This document shows positions 9,437 through 17,563 of a stretch of DNA of 64,000 bases, piece by piece. The stretch covers positions 18,348 through 82,347 of the forward strand of contig CAVRZY010000104.1 of assembly GCA_963725415.1 (NCBI GenBank), given 5' to 3'. A model generated the notes under the pieces. It was not told the DNA's origin and made no database searches. It saw only the letters and a program-made list of their open reading frames with translations. Each line of letters opens with the position of its first letter. Position 1 is the first letter of the stretch. The DNA is from CAVRZY01 sp963725415. Its GTDB lineage: Bacteria; Acidobacteriota; Terriglobia; Bryobacterales; Bryobacteraceae. The position numbers and the translations under genes were made by a program.

Positions 9437-10146
9437 GGATAGGGCTGTCCGTTGCTCTGGCCGCCTCCGATTTCAGGATCCCCCTCCTGGGGGCTGCCGA
9501 GTCGCAGCCGCAACATCGTCAGCTTCTGTAGACTCGGGGCAGCAATCCATTCAGCGAAATAGATGCGGCCGAAATTCTGCTGGTCATAATAGCCGTACTC
9601 GTAGGGATCGAAGTGCAGCCAGGGGTGGCGCCCCAGCGAGTAATGAATCGCTCCTCTGATTTCCGGGTACTCAGGATGGTTCTGGCGAAAGGTCTGATAG
9701 TCGGCCGCCTCGCGACCCAAAGCGTGGTCCAAGCTGACGTCAAAGCCTTGCCCGGCCACTATCAGGTTGACGAACCGGCTACCGTTGGTGTCAATGGTGA
9801 CCTGATCGTTGCTGGTATCGTAGGCCAGGCTGAGCTGAAGGGTCACCTCATCGGCTCTGAGCACGTTGCCCACGTTCAGATTTCTGACGATGGAACTCAC
9901 CAGAGTGGTGTAGACGCCCGGGGTGGCGCTCTGTTTTCCTTCGGCCGAGACCTCGGCGGAGTCAAAGCACAGCAGGAACTCGCCCGAAGCGGGGTCTGTC
10001 AGACGGTATGGGCCGGAGGTCGAGACCACCGTGCCTCCGGTTGATGGCAGCACACACACGGCCGGGGTCTGGACTTGCTGGTCAATAGGACTCCGAATCG
10101 GACCGCCGATGGCCATGGCGTAGGCTTGATAAATGAATCGCCCCAT
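9433..10146 (-). CDS. conserved-context hypothetical protein of the CHAT operon
   Basis: 237 residues, not recognised. It has no signal peptide or membrane helix and looks like a mostly beta globular protein. The first half is Thr/Val/Ser-rich with strand-like alternation (VYTTLVSSIVRNLNVGNVLR, TLQLSLAYDTSNDQVTID) and the second half is aromatic and His-rich (HYSLGRHPWLHFDPYEYGYY). It starts three bases after the anti-sigma stop with GGAGG seven bases upstream of the ATG, and it ends overlapping the CHAT gene as ATGA, so it is firmly part of the operon. Possible roles, such as CHAT substrate or structural partner, are guesses. Confidence 0.8.
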   Translation of the reverse strand: MGRFIYQAYAMAIGGPIRSPIDQQVQTPAVCVLPSTGGTVVSTSGPYRLTDPASGEFLLCFDSAEVSAEGKQSATPGVYTTLVSSIVRNLNVGNVLRADEVTLQLSLAYDTSNDQVTIDTNGSRFVNLIVAGQGFDVSLDHALGREAADYQTFRQNHPEYPEIRGAIHYSLGRHPWLHFDPYEYGYYDQQNFGRIYFAEWIAAPSLQKLTMLRLRLGSPQEGDPEIGGGQSNGQPYP

Positions 10147-10149
10147 TGT

Positions 10150-10812
10150 TTATCCTCCACGGAACTGGATAGTGAAGCGAAAGCGGCTGATCTCAACCGC
10201 CGCCTTCTCACCATGACCGCGAAGGAGTAGAGTGTAACGCCCGGGCCGAAGCTGGGAACTCGGAACCAGAATGTTGAGCGGGGCGCCCGCGGTAGCAGGC
10301 GCAGGGACCGGGACCGACATCGTGGGGCTTCCAGGCTGGCCCACGATCTCACACAGGTAGCTGGGATAGCTCTGCTCCGGCGCAACATCCATGGATAGGC
10401 CCACGAACTGGGAGCCCCTGGGGATTTCAAGGACTTGGTCATCGCCGCGTGCCACCGCTCGCAGAAAGACAGCCGGATAGGCCTGCGGCGCACGCAGGCG
10501 GGCCAGCTCGCTTCTCAGCCCAGGAATGAAGACCAGCAGCAGATAGCCGATGGGGGCCAGGAGCATGATGCCCGCGGCCGCGACCGGCAGGCGCCAGCCC
10601 AGCCAGCCAAACCGGCTCGCGGCGACCCGCGGCGCCTGTTCGGCCAACAGGGCCCGAGCGCTGGCCGTGAAAACGGCCCCCGCCCTGACCTCCTCGGCGC
10701 ATTCCGGACAGCTAAAGTAGTGTTCCTCGAACGCATCCCGGTCCGAGTCGGAGAGTTCCCTGAGCAGGTACCTCTCGACGGCCTGAGTTCGCACCGCCTC
10801 TTCGTGAGTCAT
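10150..10812 (-). CDS. zinc-finger (zf-HC2-like) transmembrane anti-sigma factor
   Basis: 220 residues. The cytosolic N-terminus has the anti-sigma zinc motif as H-x3-C-x2-C (EHYFSCPEC, about residues 31-38), after a helix with LLRELSDSDRDAFEEHYF. One membrane helix follows (about 76-97, LPVAAAGIMLLAPIGYLLLV), then an extracytoplasmic beta-rich domain (VEISRFRFTIQF at the end). The layout fits a membrane anti-sigma that holds the upstream ECF sigma factor. It starts 59 bases after the sigma stop; no strong ribosome site is visible. The large external domain may sense a signal outside the cytoplasm. Confidence 0.82.
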   Translation of the reverse strand: MTHEEAVRTQAVERYLLRELSDSDRDAFEEHYFSCPECAEEVRAGAVFTASARALLAEQAPRVAASRFGWLGWRLPVAAAGIMLLAPIGYLLLVFIPGLRSELARLRAPQAYPAVFLRAVARGDDQVLEIPRGSQFVGLSMDVAPEQSYPSYLCEIVGQPGSPTMSVPVPAPATAGAPLNILVPSSQLRPGRYTLLLRGHGEKAAVEISRFRFTIQFRGG

Positions 10813-10871
10813 GGCGATTGCTTCACTACCTGTATAGTGAGATCCGGAGGCATTCTGTTACACTTCCTGGT

Positions 10872-11465
10872 CTATTTTTGTTGGAGCGCTCCCGGGGGAA
10901 CGGCTTTCCAGCGCTCGGCAAATCTCTTCCTCAACCGCAGCTTGGCACGGTGCAGCAGCACCCGCGCGTAAACCTCGTTCACCCCGAACTGCCGGCAGAC
11001 TTCCGAGAGCTCTCTTTCTTCCAGAACCACCATGGTCAGCAGGGCCCGGTCTTTTTTGGAAAGCGCAGCTAGCATCCGTTGCACGTCTCGGCGGCACTCC
11101 ACCGCGGGCAAGCCTCCCTCCGAGCCGCAGCGATTGCCTGCCGCATCGTGCAGGCCGGCCCGGATCAAGTTGAGGCGAGTTTCGTCGGACCGATACTCTG
11201 ACAGGACGTGGTTGCAGACGGAGTTCACGAAAGCGCCCAGGCATCCCGCCTGTTCCAGGCCGCCCCTCTGGCGGAGCGCCTGCACCACCCGCAGCAAGGT
11301 CTCCTGCTGGATGTCTTCGATTAGATGCCGGCAGTGCAGCCGGGCGCGCAGTTTGATCAGCAGCAGTTCGCCGAAGTAGGCGGCAAAGTGCTCCTCGGCC
11401 GACGGGTCACCCTCCCGGAGGCGCCGAAGATACTCCTCGTCAAACTCGTACCGGTCCACTGACAC
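10872..11465 (-). CDS. ECF-type RNA polymerase sigma factor
   Basis: About 197 residues. Region 2 is visible as YFGELLLIKLRARL followed by HLIEDIQQETLLRVVQAL (about 29-65), and region 4 as LSKKDRALLTMVVLEERELS plus the helix-turn-helix CRQFGVNEVYARVLLHRAKL (about 135-180). The start is GTG, either 11465 or the in-frame GTG at 11459, which has AGGTG just upstream. It heads the operon with the anti-sigma, unknown and CHAT genes, so the sigma factor is a likely regulator of its own operon, as is common for ECF systems. The promoter in front looks like a housekeeping one. Confidence 0.85.
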   Translation of the reverse strand: MSVDRYEFDEEYLRRLREGDPSAEEHFAAYFGELLLIKLRARLHCRHLIEDIQQETLLRVVQALRQRGGLEQAGCLGAFVNSVCNHVLSEYRSDETRLNLIRAGLHDAAGNRCGSEGGLPAVECRRDVQRMLAALSKKDRALLTMVVLEERELSEVCRQFGVNEVYARVLLHRAKLRLRKRFAERWKAVPPGALQQK

Positions 11466-11500
11466 CTAGCACTCAGCCGAGCAAAGGAGATGAAGGGTGT

Positions 11501-11529
11501 AGTATATCCGCACCCGGGCAGATGTGCAA
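11501..11529 (-). promoter_or_regulatory. near-consensus sigma-70 promoter of the sigma/anti-sigma/CHAT operon
   Basis: On the minus strand TTGCAC (11529-11524) and TATACT (11506-11501) are separated by exactly 17 bases. The predicted transcript starts near 11494, about 30 bases before the GTG start. Confidence 0.6.
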
Positions 11530-11601
11530 TACCAACAAGGGGTTATTTCGGATTAAAAAATATATGGAGTGAACGGGCTACCCTGGCCGGCCCCCAGTCT
11601 G

Positions 11602-11607
11602 TAAAAT
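11602..11607 (+). promoter_or_regulatory. -10 box six bases before a GTG start (predicted leaderless)
   Basis: TAAAAT is followed by six bases and then the GTG start at 11614, so transcription would be expected to begin at or next to the start codon. No Shine-Dalgarno is present. Confidence 0.45.
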
Positions 11608-11613
11608 GCTAGA

Positions 11614-12567
11614 GTGACTCAGGCGGTCCATGCAGAACAAATCCGGGAAGCAGCCCAACGAATCGGCTTGATCGCTCAGCGCACGCCGGTGCTGACTTCG
11701 CGGAGCTTCAACAACGAAGCCGGCCTCAGCGCCTTCTTTAAGTGCGAGAATCTTCAGCGCGGTGGCGCGTTCAAGATCCGCGGCGCCTCCAATTTCATTT
11801 TCTCGATCCCGCCGGAGCGACTCCGCCGGGGCGTGGTCGCTTACTCCTCGGGCAACCACGCGCAGGCCGTCGCCATTGCGGCGCGGCATGTGGGTGTTGC
11901 GGCCACGCTGGTGATGCCGACCGACGCGCCGCGCTCGAAACTGGAAGCCACGCGCGCGCAGGGCGCCACGATCGTGACTTACGACCGGCTGCGAGAAAGC
12001 CGGGAGGCTATCGGGGCCAGGATCTCGGAGGAAAGCGGGGCCACGCTGGTGCCTCCCTTCGACCATCCGTGGACCATTGCCGGCCAGGGGACAACGGCAC
12101 TGGAGTTCCTGGAACAGGCCCCGGATCTGGAGGCGCTGATCGCGCCCGTGGGGGGCGGAGGGTTGCTGTCCGGATGCGCGATTGCGGCCAAAAGCCTGCG
12201 CCCGCAAATCCGCATTTTCGGCGCCGAACCCGAGGACGCCAACGATACGTTTCTTTCTCTCCGCGCGGGCCGGCGGATCGAAATCCCGCCGCCCAAGACT
12301 CTGGCCGACGGCCTGCGCGCCACGCGCCCGGGTGAACTGACCTTCCCTATTCTCCAGGAACTGGTTGAGGGCATCGTGCTGGTGAGCGAGGAGGAGATCC
12401 GCAGTACGATCAAGTTCCTGCTGGCGCGCATGAAAATCCTGGTCGAGCCCAGCGGGGCCGTGCCCGCCGCCGCGGTCCTGTATCGCAAGCTTCCGCCCGG
12501 CCTGCGCTCTGTGGGGATCATCCTCTCCGGAGGAAACGTGGATTTCGAGGTTCTGCAAGCGCTCTAG
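11614..12567 (+). CDS. PLP-dependent threonine dehydratase / serine racemase family enzyme
   Basis: 317 residues, fold-type II PLP enzyme. The Schiff-base lysine is K54 in GGAFKIRGASN, followed by the substrate loop SSGNHAQAVA and the phosphate-binding glycine loop GGGGLLSG (about 180). A C-terminal SGGN motif contacts the cofactor. It lacks a C-terminal ACT domain, so it is the short catabolic/racemase type: it would deaminate Thr or Ser to the 2-oxo acid, or racemise Ser. Sequence alone does not decide. GTG at 11614 is the only sensible start. Monocistronic, with predicted leaderless mRNA. Confidence 0.88.
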   Translation: MTQAVHAEQIREAAQRIGLIAQRTPVLTSRSFNNEAGLSAFFKCENLQRGGAFKIRGASNFIFSIPPERLRRGVVAYSSGNHAQAVAIAARHVGVAATLVMPTDAPRSKLEATRAQGATIVTYDRLRESREAIGARISEESGATLVPPFDHPWTIAGQGTTALEFLEQAPDLEALIAPVGGGGLLSGCAIAAKSLRPQIRIFGAEPEDANDTFLSLRAGRRIEIPPPKTLADGLRATRPGELTFPILQELVEGIVLVSEEEIRSTIKFLLARMKILVEPSGAVPAAAVLYRKLPPGLRSVGIILSGGNVDFEVLQAL

Positions 12568-12679
12568 CGTGCTGGTTGAACCCTGAACCGCAGAGACGCC
12601 GAGGCGCCGAAAATTAACGATTGGCGGAGACGCAGCCGGCTGCCGCACATCAATCCTCAATGGCTCAATCGTCAATGAT

Positions 12680-13453
12680 TCAATTGTCGAGCTTTTGGCA
12701 GGCGAAATCCCAGACCTGAACGTTGCCCTTCCCCTCGGTGTACTCGATCACGGCGTATTCGCCAGGCGCCAGGGCTTTGGTGGGCCAGATCTTGTAGAGC
12801 CCGTCATCGACCTGCTGGCGGAAGACTTCGAGGTCCTCCTGCTCCTCGACGATTTCTTTGGTGATCGGGATGATGGTCCATCTCTGCACGACTCGCAGGC
12901 CCTTCTTAGGCACCAAGTGGACGATGCCGAAACGTTCCTCCTTGGCCAGCCGGATGTAGAACTCCGGCCGCTCGGTGGCGACGATATTCTGGGAGTGCTC
13001 GCCCTCGAGTTCGACCGTGGCCTTGCCGGAGACGATGGGGATGGGGGCGAGCACCTTCAACAGGGAGCGTCCTTTGTTGGTGGCCACCTTGGACTCGGCC
13101 TGCTTGATGGCTCTGAGTTCCTCTCCGGCCAGCAGGTACACGCCGGCTTGCTGGGGAACGCTGGCCACTTCCCGGCGCTGCTGGCGCTCGAAGTTCTCCT
13201 CGGCTGCCAGTTGCTCGGCCTCTTTGCGCAAAGCCTCCTGGCGCTGCTGGTTTTCTGCTTCGGTACGCTTGAGATCCACCAGGGAGAGGGGAATCTCCTC
13301 CCACTCGCTGCGCTCGACACTGTAGTAGCGCACGCGGTCCGCGGCGACCTGGTACTCGCGCACGACCTGATAGCTGCCGTCTTTCAAGTACAACTTGATG
13401 GCGGCGGACAGGCAAACCGCCAGCGACAGGAACAGCGTGAGAAACCGGAGCAT
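12680..13453 (-). CDS. secreted hypothetical protein with coiled coil
   Basis: 257 residues, not assigned to a family. A signal peptide (MLRFLTLFLSLAVCLSAAI) is followed by a short domain (KLYLKDGSYQVVREYQV) resembling small beta domains that read 'X-L-K-D-G-S/T', then a charged coiled coil rich in Glu/Gln/Arg (about 65-100), and a C-terminal beta domain ending near a single Cys. AGGAG directly precedes the ATG. Proteins of this layout are common in acidobacterial genomes, but I know of no function. It lies opposite the neighbouring dehydratase, tail to tail. Confidence 0.75.
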   Translation of the reverse strand: MLRFLTLFLSLAVCLSAAIKLYLKDGSYQVVREYQVAADRVRYYSVERSEWEEIPLSLVDLKRTEAENQQRQEALRKEAEQLAAEENFERQQRREVASVPQQAGVYLLAGEELRAIKQAESKVATNKGRSLLKVLAPIPIVSGKATVELEGEHSQNIVATERPEFYIRLAKEERFGIVHLVPKKGLRVVQRWTIIPITKEIVEEQEDLEVFRQQVDDGLYKIWPTKALAPGEYAVIEYTEGKGNVQVWDFACQKLDN

Positions 13454-13473
13454 CTCCTGTTCCGATTGTACTG

Positions 13474-13681
13474 CTTAGCCCGGATTTCTCACCATCCCAG
13501 ATCCTGACCGCACTGTTGACCTTGTAGCGCAGCCTCTTCAGGCTGCCGTCTCGGCACTCGTGCCGAGACGCGTTGTTCCGGTTCGGGAGAAGCACTGGCG
13601 TCCAGACGAGTCCGGACGCGGCAGGCTGAAGCCCGCGCCACACCCTCGCCGGACTGGGATCTGGTGAGAAATCCGGCTTAG
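13474..13681. repeat. MITE-like element with terminal inverted repeats
   Basis: About 208 bp bounded by imperfect inverted repeats: TTAGCCCGGATTTCTCACCA on the left and, in reverse orientation, TAAGCCGGATTTCTCACCA on the right. Inside is a perfect 10-bp-arm palindrome (CGTCTCGGCA, loop CTCG, TGCCGAGACG) and a REP-like GCAGGCTGAAGC motif. There is no coding capacity. It sits at the 3' end of the aldolase-like gene, whose reading frame runs into it before stopping at 13538. No target-site duplication was confirmed. Confidence 0.6.
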
Positions 13682-14432
13682 AGCCCCTTCCGACTCCTGG
13701 CTTCTGAGGCCCGGGAGCTGGCCGGTGGCGGTATCCAGTGCCTCCTCCACCGAAATGCCCTGGTGCACCAGGCCATGAACGGCCCTTACTAGGGCAGCGC
13801 CGCCGGGTTGTGCCAGCACTCCCTGCCCCAGCACGAGTCCCTGGGCGGCCCCCTCAATGGCCTCGTTGACCAAAGCCAGCAGCTCGAGCGGGGCCAGCTC
13901 GAATTCGTCCAGGCGCGCCAGGAAGGGCCGCCCGGTGATGCGGGTGAAGCTACGGTAGCTGGACGTGTTGGGAACGAAACAGGCTTGGATGACATCCGCG
14001 CCGTAATCGGCGCCCAGACGTGCCACCTCGAGCCAGTCCTCGCCGATGATTTCCGCGAAGACCGGCATGCCCACCCGGCGGGCGTCCTCGGTAATGCGGC
14101 CGAAGCGCTCCAGAGCCTCGGTCGGCCCGGGTCCGCCAATGACGATGCTCACCGAAACAGCTTCGGCGCCCAGTTCCATGGCTGCCTGGACGCTGACCAG
14201 TTGTTGAGCCCGGCGAATTCCTCCATCAATTCGAAGAATAACCGACAGTGCTGCGAGGCTCTTCCGCCACCAGCTCCAGCAGGCCCGGTGTCAGTACGAT
14301 CGCGTCCACGCCGGTGCGCGCTAGCAGGCGCACCTTCCCCAGGGAATCCTCCACGCAGGGATCGCAGTCCACGATCAGGGCGCGCCCGTTGGCAAAGATT
14401 CGCCGCAGGCGCAGCGACTTACCTAGAGTCAT
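13538..14432 (-). CDS. class I aldolase-like TIM-barrel protein (DhnA/DeoC-like), frameshifted
   Basis: About 297 residues after repair of a one-base shift near 14262 (GLLELVAE continues as SLAALSVILRIDGGIRR). The fold pattern is a TIM barrel: ALIVDCDP, GVDAIVLTPG, VILRIDGG, AEAVSVSIVIGG, MPVFAEIIG, GADVIQACFVP. In DhnA/LsrF-like aldolases the strand-6 lysine forms the Schiff base (ADIVK). Here the position reads Q (ADVIQ), so classical aldolase activity is doubtful. The last 48 residues (to 13538) are encoded by the MITE-like element, so the native C-terminus was replaced. It starts 17 bp from the divergent aldo/keto reductase. Confidence 0.65.
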
Positions 14433-14449
14433 GTCACTATATTAATGAA
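14433..14449. promoter_or_regulatory. 17-bp divergent start region with overlapping -10 boxes
   Basis: Only 17 bases separate the ATG of the minus-strand aldolase-like gene (14432) from the ATG of the plus-strand reductase (14450). Plus strand: TATATT (14438-14443), six bases, ATG. Minus strand: TAATAT (14444-14439), six bases, ATG. The two boxes overlap, there is no room for ribosome sites, and both mRNAs would be leaderless. Confidence 0.5.
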
Positions 14450-15418
14450 ATGCGCTATCGAAAGCTTGGCAGAACCGGATTCGAAGTCAGCGAAATCGGA
14501 TTTGGCGCCTGGGGAATCGGCGGCACGCAGTGGTTAGGCGGCAGCGATCAGGAATCCCTGGCCACGCTGCGCCGCGCCATCGAACTGGGGCTGAACTTTA
14601 TCGACACGGCCCTGGCTTACGGAGACGGCCACAGCGAAAAACTGGTGGGCAAAGTGGTCCGTGAGGCGGGGACAAGGATCTACGTCGCCACCAAGGCGCC
14701 CCCACAGAACCAGCTCTGGCCGGCGCGAGCTGGAATCGGCATCGAGCGTGTCTTCCCGCACAAGTACATCCTCGAATCGACCGAGCGGAGCTTGAAGAAC
14801 CTGGGCCTGGAGGCCATCGATCTCCAGCAACTGCACGTCTGGAATCCGGAGTGGGTCGGACGCGAGGAATGGCGACGCGCTTTCGAGGATCTCCGGCGTT
14901 CCGGCAAGGTGCGGGCCGTCGGAGTTTCCATCAACGACCACCAGCCGGATTCGGCCCTGGAGCTGATCCGCACCGGCCTGGTGGATGCCGTCCAGGTGAT
15001 CTACAACATTTTCGACCAGAGCCCGGAAAAAAACCTCTTCCCGCTGTGCCTGGAGCGCAACATTGGAGTGCTGGCCCGTGTTCCTCTGGACGAGGGGAGC
15101 CTTACGGGCGCCATCACCGAGCAAACGCGGTTCGAGCCGGGCGAGTTTCGCTCTTACTATTTCCGCGGTGATCGAAAGAAGCAGGTCGCCCAGAGAGTGG
15201 TCGTCTTGCAGAAGGATCTGGCGGGGGTGCCCGGGAGCCTGCCCGAAATCGCGTTGCGGTTCTGCCTTTCCCATCCTGCGGTCTCCGCGGTGATTCCGGG
15301 GATGAGGCGGGTGCACCACGCGGAAGCCAACACGGGTATTTCCGATCAGGGGCCGCTGGCGCCCGAGGTGCTGGCGGTTTTGAAAAAACATGCCTGGGAT
15401 AAAAATTTTTACGGCTAG
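14450..15418 (+). CDS. aldo/keto reductase
   Basis: 322 residues, NAD(P)H-dependent oxidoreductase of the AKR superfamily. The N-terminus MRYRKLGRTGFEVSEIGFGA is the family's standard start, fixing ATG at 14450. The catalytic tetrad is visible: D and Y in FIDTALAYG (about 51-58), K in VATKAPP (about 85) and H in LQQLHVW (about 131). The C-terminal cofactor region has GVLARVPLDEG and SAVIPGM. Substrate unknown. It shares a tiny divergent promoter with an aldolase-like gene and overlaps the next gene by 29 bases, so the reductase and the BsuPI protein are co-transcribed. Confidence 0.9.
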   Translation: MRYRKLGRTGFEVSEIGFGAWGIGGTQWLGGSDQESLATLRRAIELGLNFIDTALAYGDGHSEKLVGKVVREAGTRIYVATKAPPQNQLWPARAGIGIERVFPHKYILESTERSLKNLGLEAIDLQQLHVWNPEWVGREEWRRAFEDLRRSGKVRAVGVSINDHQPDSALELIRTGLVDAVQVIYNIFDQSPEKNLFPLCLERNIGVLARVPLDEGSLTGAITEQTRFEPGEFRSYYFRGDRKKQVAQRVVVLQKDLAGVPGSLPEIALRFCLSHPAVSAVIPGMRRVHHAEANTGISDQGPLAPEVLAVLKKHAWDKNFYG

Positions 15419-16370
15419 TCTGTTGCTCTGCTGGGCCGCCTGGGCGGGCGGCTCCGACTACTTTCCGCTCCAGGTAGGCAATATCTGGATCTATCAGGGT
15501 GGCGGCAGCCGCGCCGAGTCCACGCTGATGCTGGAAATCACCAGAGCCGAGATTTTCAGCGGCAAGGTCTACTTCTTGCTCCACGGCCTGCCTGACAGCG
15601 ATTACTGGCTGCGGATGGACGAGAACGGCTCGCTGCTGGCCTATGACCCAAACCGCAACGAGGAGAGACTCTGGTACGCCTTCGGCGCGCCGGTAGGCGA
15701 AGCCTACAACACCTACGTGCCGGGGAACTGCTGCGGGCGCGCCATGATTGCCTCGCGGAATGCCAGGTACAAAGGGCCTGTCGGGGAGTTTGAGACCGCG
15801 CTGGAGGTGCGCTATCTGGACGTCTTCCAGGTGGGCCTGGAGCGGGAACTGTTCCTGCCCTGGGTGGGGATGGTGTACCGCGCGCTGGCCACGGGCGGTC
15901 CCAGTCACGGCACCTATGATCTGGTCTACGCGCGCATGGGCGTGACCGTGATCACGGGACCGGAACTCATGTTCAGCCTGGCGCTCGACCACTCCATCTA
16001 CACCGCCAATCTGATGCCCCCGCTGGACCCGCAAACCAGTGTGCCGCTGATGACGGCGCGACTGACGCTGCGGAACACGGCCGAGCCGATCCAGCTCACC
16101 TTCCCCTCGGGACAGAGCTACGACTTTGTCATCAAGAACGAGAAGGGAGACATCCTGTATCGCTGGTCGGACGGCAAGGCCTTCACCATGGCGATCCGGG
16201 AAGAGACTTTCGGGCCGGGGGAGAAGGACTTCGTCATCCAGGTGCGGCTGGGAGGCAAAGACGGGAAACCCTTCCCCCAGGGAAAGTATATTGCCGAAGG
16301 CTGGCTGACCACCATGGGAGCAAAGGCGCACGCGGCCTCGGTGGGCTTCGAGATGCGGTACATCTTTTAG
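15390..16370 (+). CDS. secreted protein with C-terminal BsuPI-like domain
   Basis: 326 residues. A signal peptide (about 1-20) and a mature start at GGSDYFPLQVGNIWIYQ lead into a beta-rich region of unknown role (about 21-210). The C-terminal 100 residues match the BsuPI intracellular-proteinase-inhibitor fold: LTLRNTAEPIQLTFPSGQSY, DFVIKNEKGDILYRWSDGK, FTMAIREETFGPGE and a final strand. BsuPI proteins inhibit serine proteases in Bacillus; here the domain is predicted to be exported, so the role may differ. The start lies inside the end of the reductase gene. The BsuPI coding part recurs twice downstream (19.37 and 28.25 kb). Confidence 0.72.
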   Translation: MPGIKIFTASLLLCWAAWAGGSDYFPLQVGNIWIYQGGGSRAESTLMLEITRAEIFSGKVYFLLHGLPDSDYWLRMDENGSLLAYDPNRNEERLWYAFGAPVGEAYNTYVPGNCCGRAMIASRNARYKGPVGEFETALEVRYLDVFQVGLERELFLPWVGMVYRALATGGPSHGTYDLVYARMGVTVITGPELMFSLALDHSIYTANLMPPLDPQTSVPLMTARLTLRNTAEPIQLTFPSGQSYDFVIKNEKGDILYRWSDGKAFTMAIREETFGPGEKDFVIQVRLGGKDGKPFPQGKYIAEGWLTTMGAKAHAASVGFEMRYIF

Positions 16371-16425
16371 CGTAGAGCAGGCCCATGGCCTGCCACTTAA
16401 GATTGTACATCCCGGATGGAGCCTA
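16058..16425 (+). repeat. parental copy of the BsuPI-tail repeat
   Basis: From CTGACGCTGCGGAACACGG to the REP-like palindrome GCAGGCCCATGGCCTGC and CATCCCGG, this stretch is nearly identical to 19371-19725, and up to the stop codon to 28252-28556. It is the intact source context because only here is the rest of the gene present. Confidence 0.8.
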
Positions 16426-16935
16426 TCCTGCAGCTATTGCCGCAGGTCTTCCGCTTGAGGCGGCAACGTACAAAGTGCCCACCCCCCGTTGAAGGCGGTT
16501 TTGTGCTTGCCCGAGCTATGCCGCCCGCAAAACTTCGCGTTTAGAGGCCCAAGCAGCGATTCACTCGGGGCGGGTAATGGTTTCCCCTTTTTGGGCCCTT
16601 CCCGGCTCCTCCGGAGCGCGTCTGGCCACCCTAGGGGTCACAGTATTGAGGTTAGAACCGGCCAAACGACGACTACGGCGTTCTCTCAGGACTTGAATCG
16701 GGGCAGACGAGCGATTTGCCGGCAGACTTCCCACATCGGGACTTCGGGCCCGCTTCGTAGAACTATCGTCAAGTGCCCGGCCCGGCTGCGCCAGAATCGG
16801 CGGATAGTTTCCGGATTGGCCGTTAACCGTCCGCATGCCGTAATACGGATGTACAAATGTTCGGGCATCAACAGCGAACAGTGGCCCTTGTTCCAGGTGG
16901 TTAAAAGGGTGGATACTTAGGCTGGGAGGCTCGCG
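16426..16935. other. intergenic, no gene recognised
   Basis: About 510 bp. Reading frames of 60 residues or so exist on both strands (for example 16686-16871 minus, PETIRRFWRSRAGHLTIVLR), but none has a ribosome site or a family I recognise. No RNA gene or IS end was identified. Confidence 0.5.
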
Positions 16936-17295
16936 GTGAAGCTGTGGATGGTGTTCATCGCTCGCGTGCTGGCGCTGTTGTGGGCCGTGTTCTGGCTCGT
17001 TGTCTTCGTTGCAGAGTCGTTGGCGTGGCGCACGCCTGCGCTTGTGGCAGCGCCCTGGGTGGGCGTGGGCCTGCTGTTTGTGATCCTGGCACTGGCGCCA
17101 TTGCGCTGGGAAGTGACCGGAGGCGTTCTGCTTGCAGTCGTCGGGTTGTTGATTGGAGTGGCATATGCGATCTGGGCGCCGCCGGGGCTGCCTCTCGCCA
17201 GCCGCGTGATCACGATCGTCGTTCTCAGCGGACCGCCGCTCGTAGCCGGGATTCTTTTCGTGAGGCATTATGGGGCGGTGACCGCCGGTGCCTGA
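16936..17295 (+). CDS. small integral membrane protein, four helices
   Basis: 119 residues from a GTG at 16936 with GGGAGG about eight bases upstream. Four hydrophobic helices with short turns: about 5-27, 35-53, 58-80 and 88-108 (LALLWAVFWLVVFVAES, ALVAAPWVGVGLLFVILAL, GGVLLAVVGLLIGVAYAI, VITIVVLSGPPLVAGILF). The helical pattern and ribosome site argue for a real gene. Family and function unknown; DUF-type four-helix membrane proteins of this size are common. Confidence 0.7.
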   Translation: MKLWMVFIARVLALLWAVFWLVVFVAESLAWRTPALVAAPWVGVGLLFVILALAPLRWEVTGGVLLAVVGLLIGVAYAIWAPPGLPLASRVITIVVLSGPPLVAGILFVRHYGAVTAGA

Positions 17296-17563
17296 GACCA
17301 GCTCCAGCGTAGATTGTGGCCTTTGAGTCGGACTGCCGTCTACGCGCTTCGCAGTCCGCGGGGAAGAGATCCACTTGGCCGTATGGTCGGTCACTCTTCC
17401 ACAACCGGGGCCCGGCTCCCCTTGGGGACCGGCCCGGCCCGTTATGGAAGAGTGGCGCGTGATCCGACCGGAATCGGTAAAGACTGGAGGCTGAATCGCC
17501 ACCACCCGGCGCCTCGGCTCGAACGAATGCCGGCTGGGATATACTCAGACAGAAAGGAGCACC

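Noticed and set aside
11578..12675. 365-residue open frame opposite the dehydratase
   Set aside because: Antisense shadow. The plus strand has all PLP-enzyme motifs.
16686..16871. 61-residue minus-strand ORF
   Set aside because: Protein-like in places, but no ribosome site, no family and no homologue recalled. Left as intergenic.
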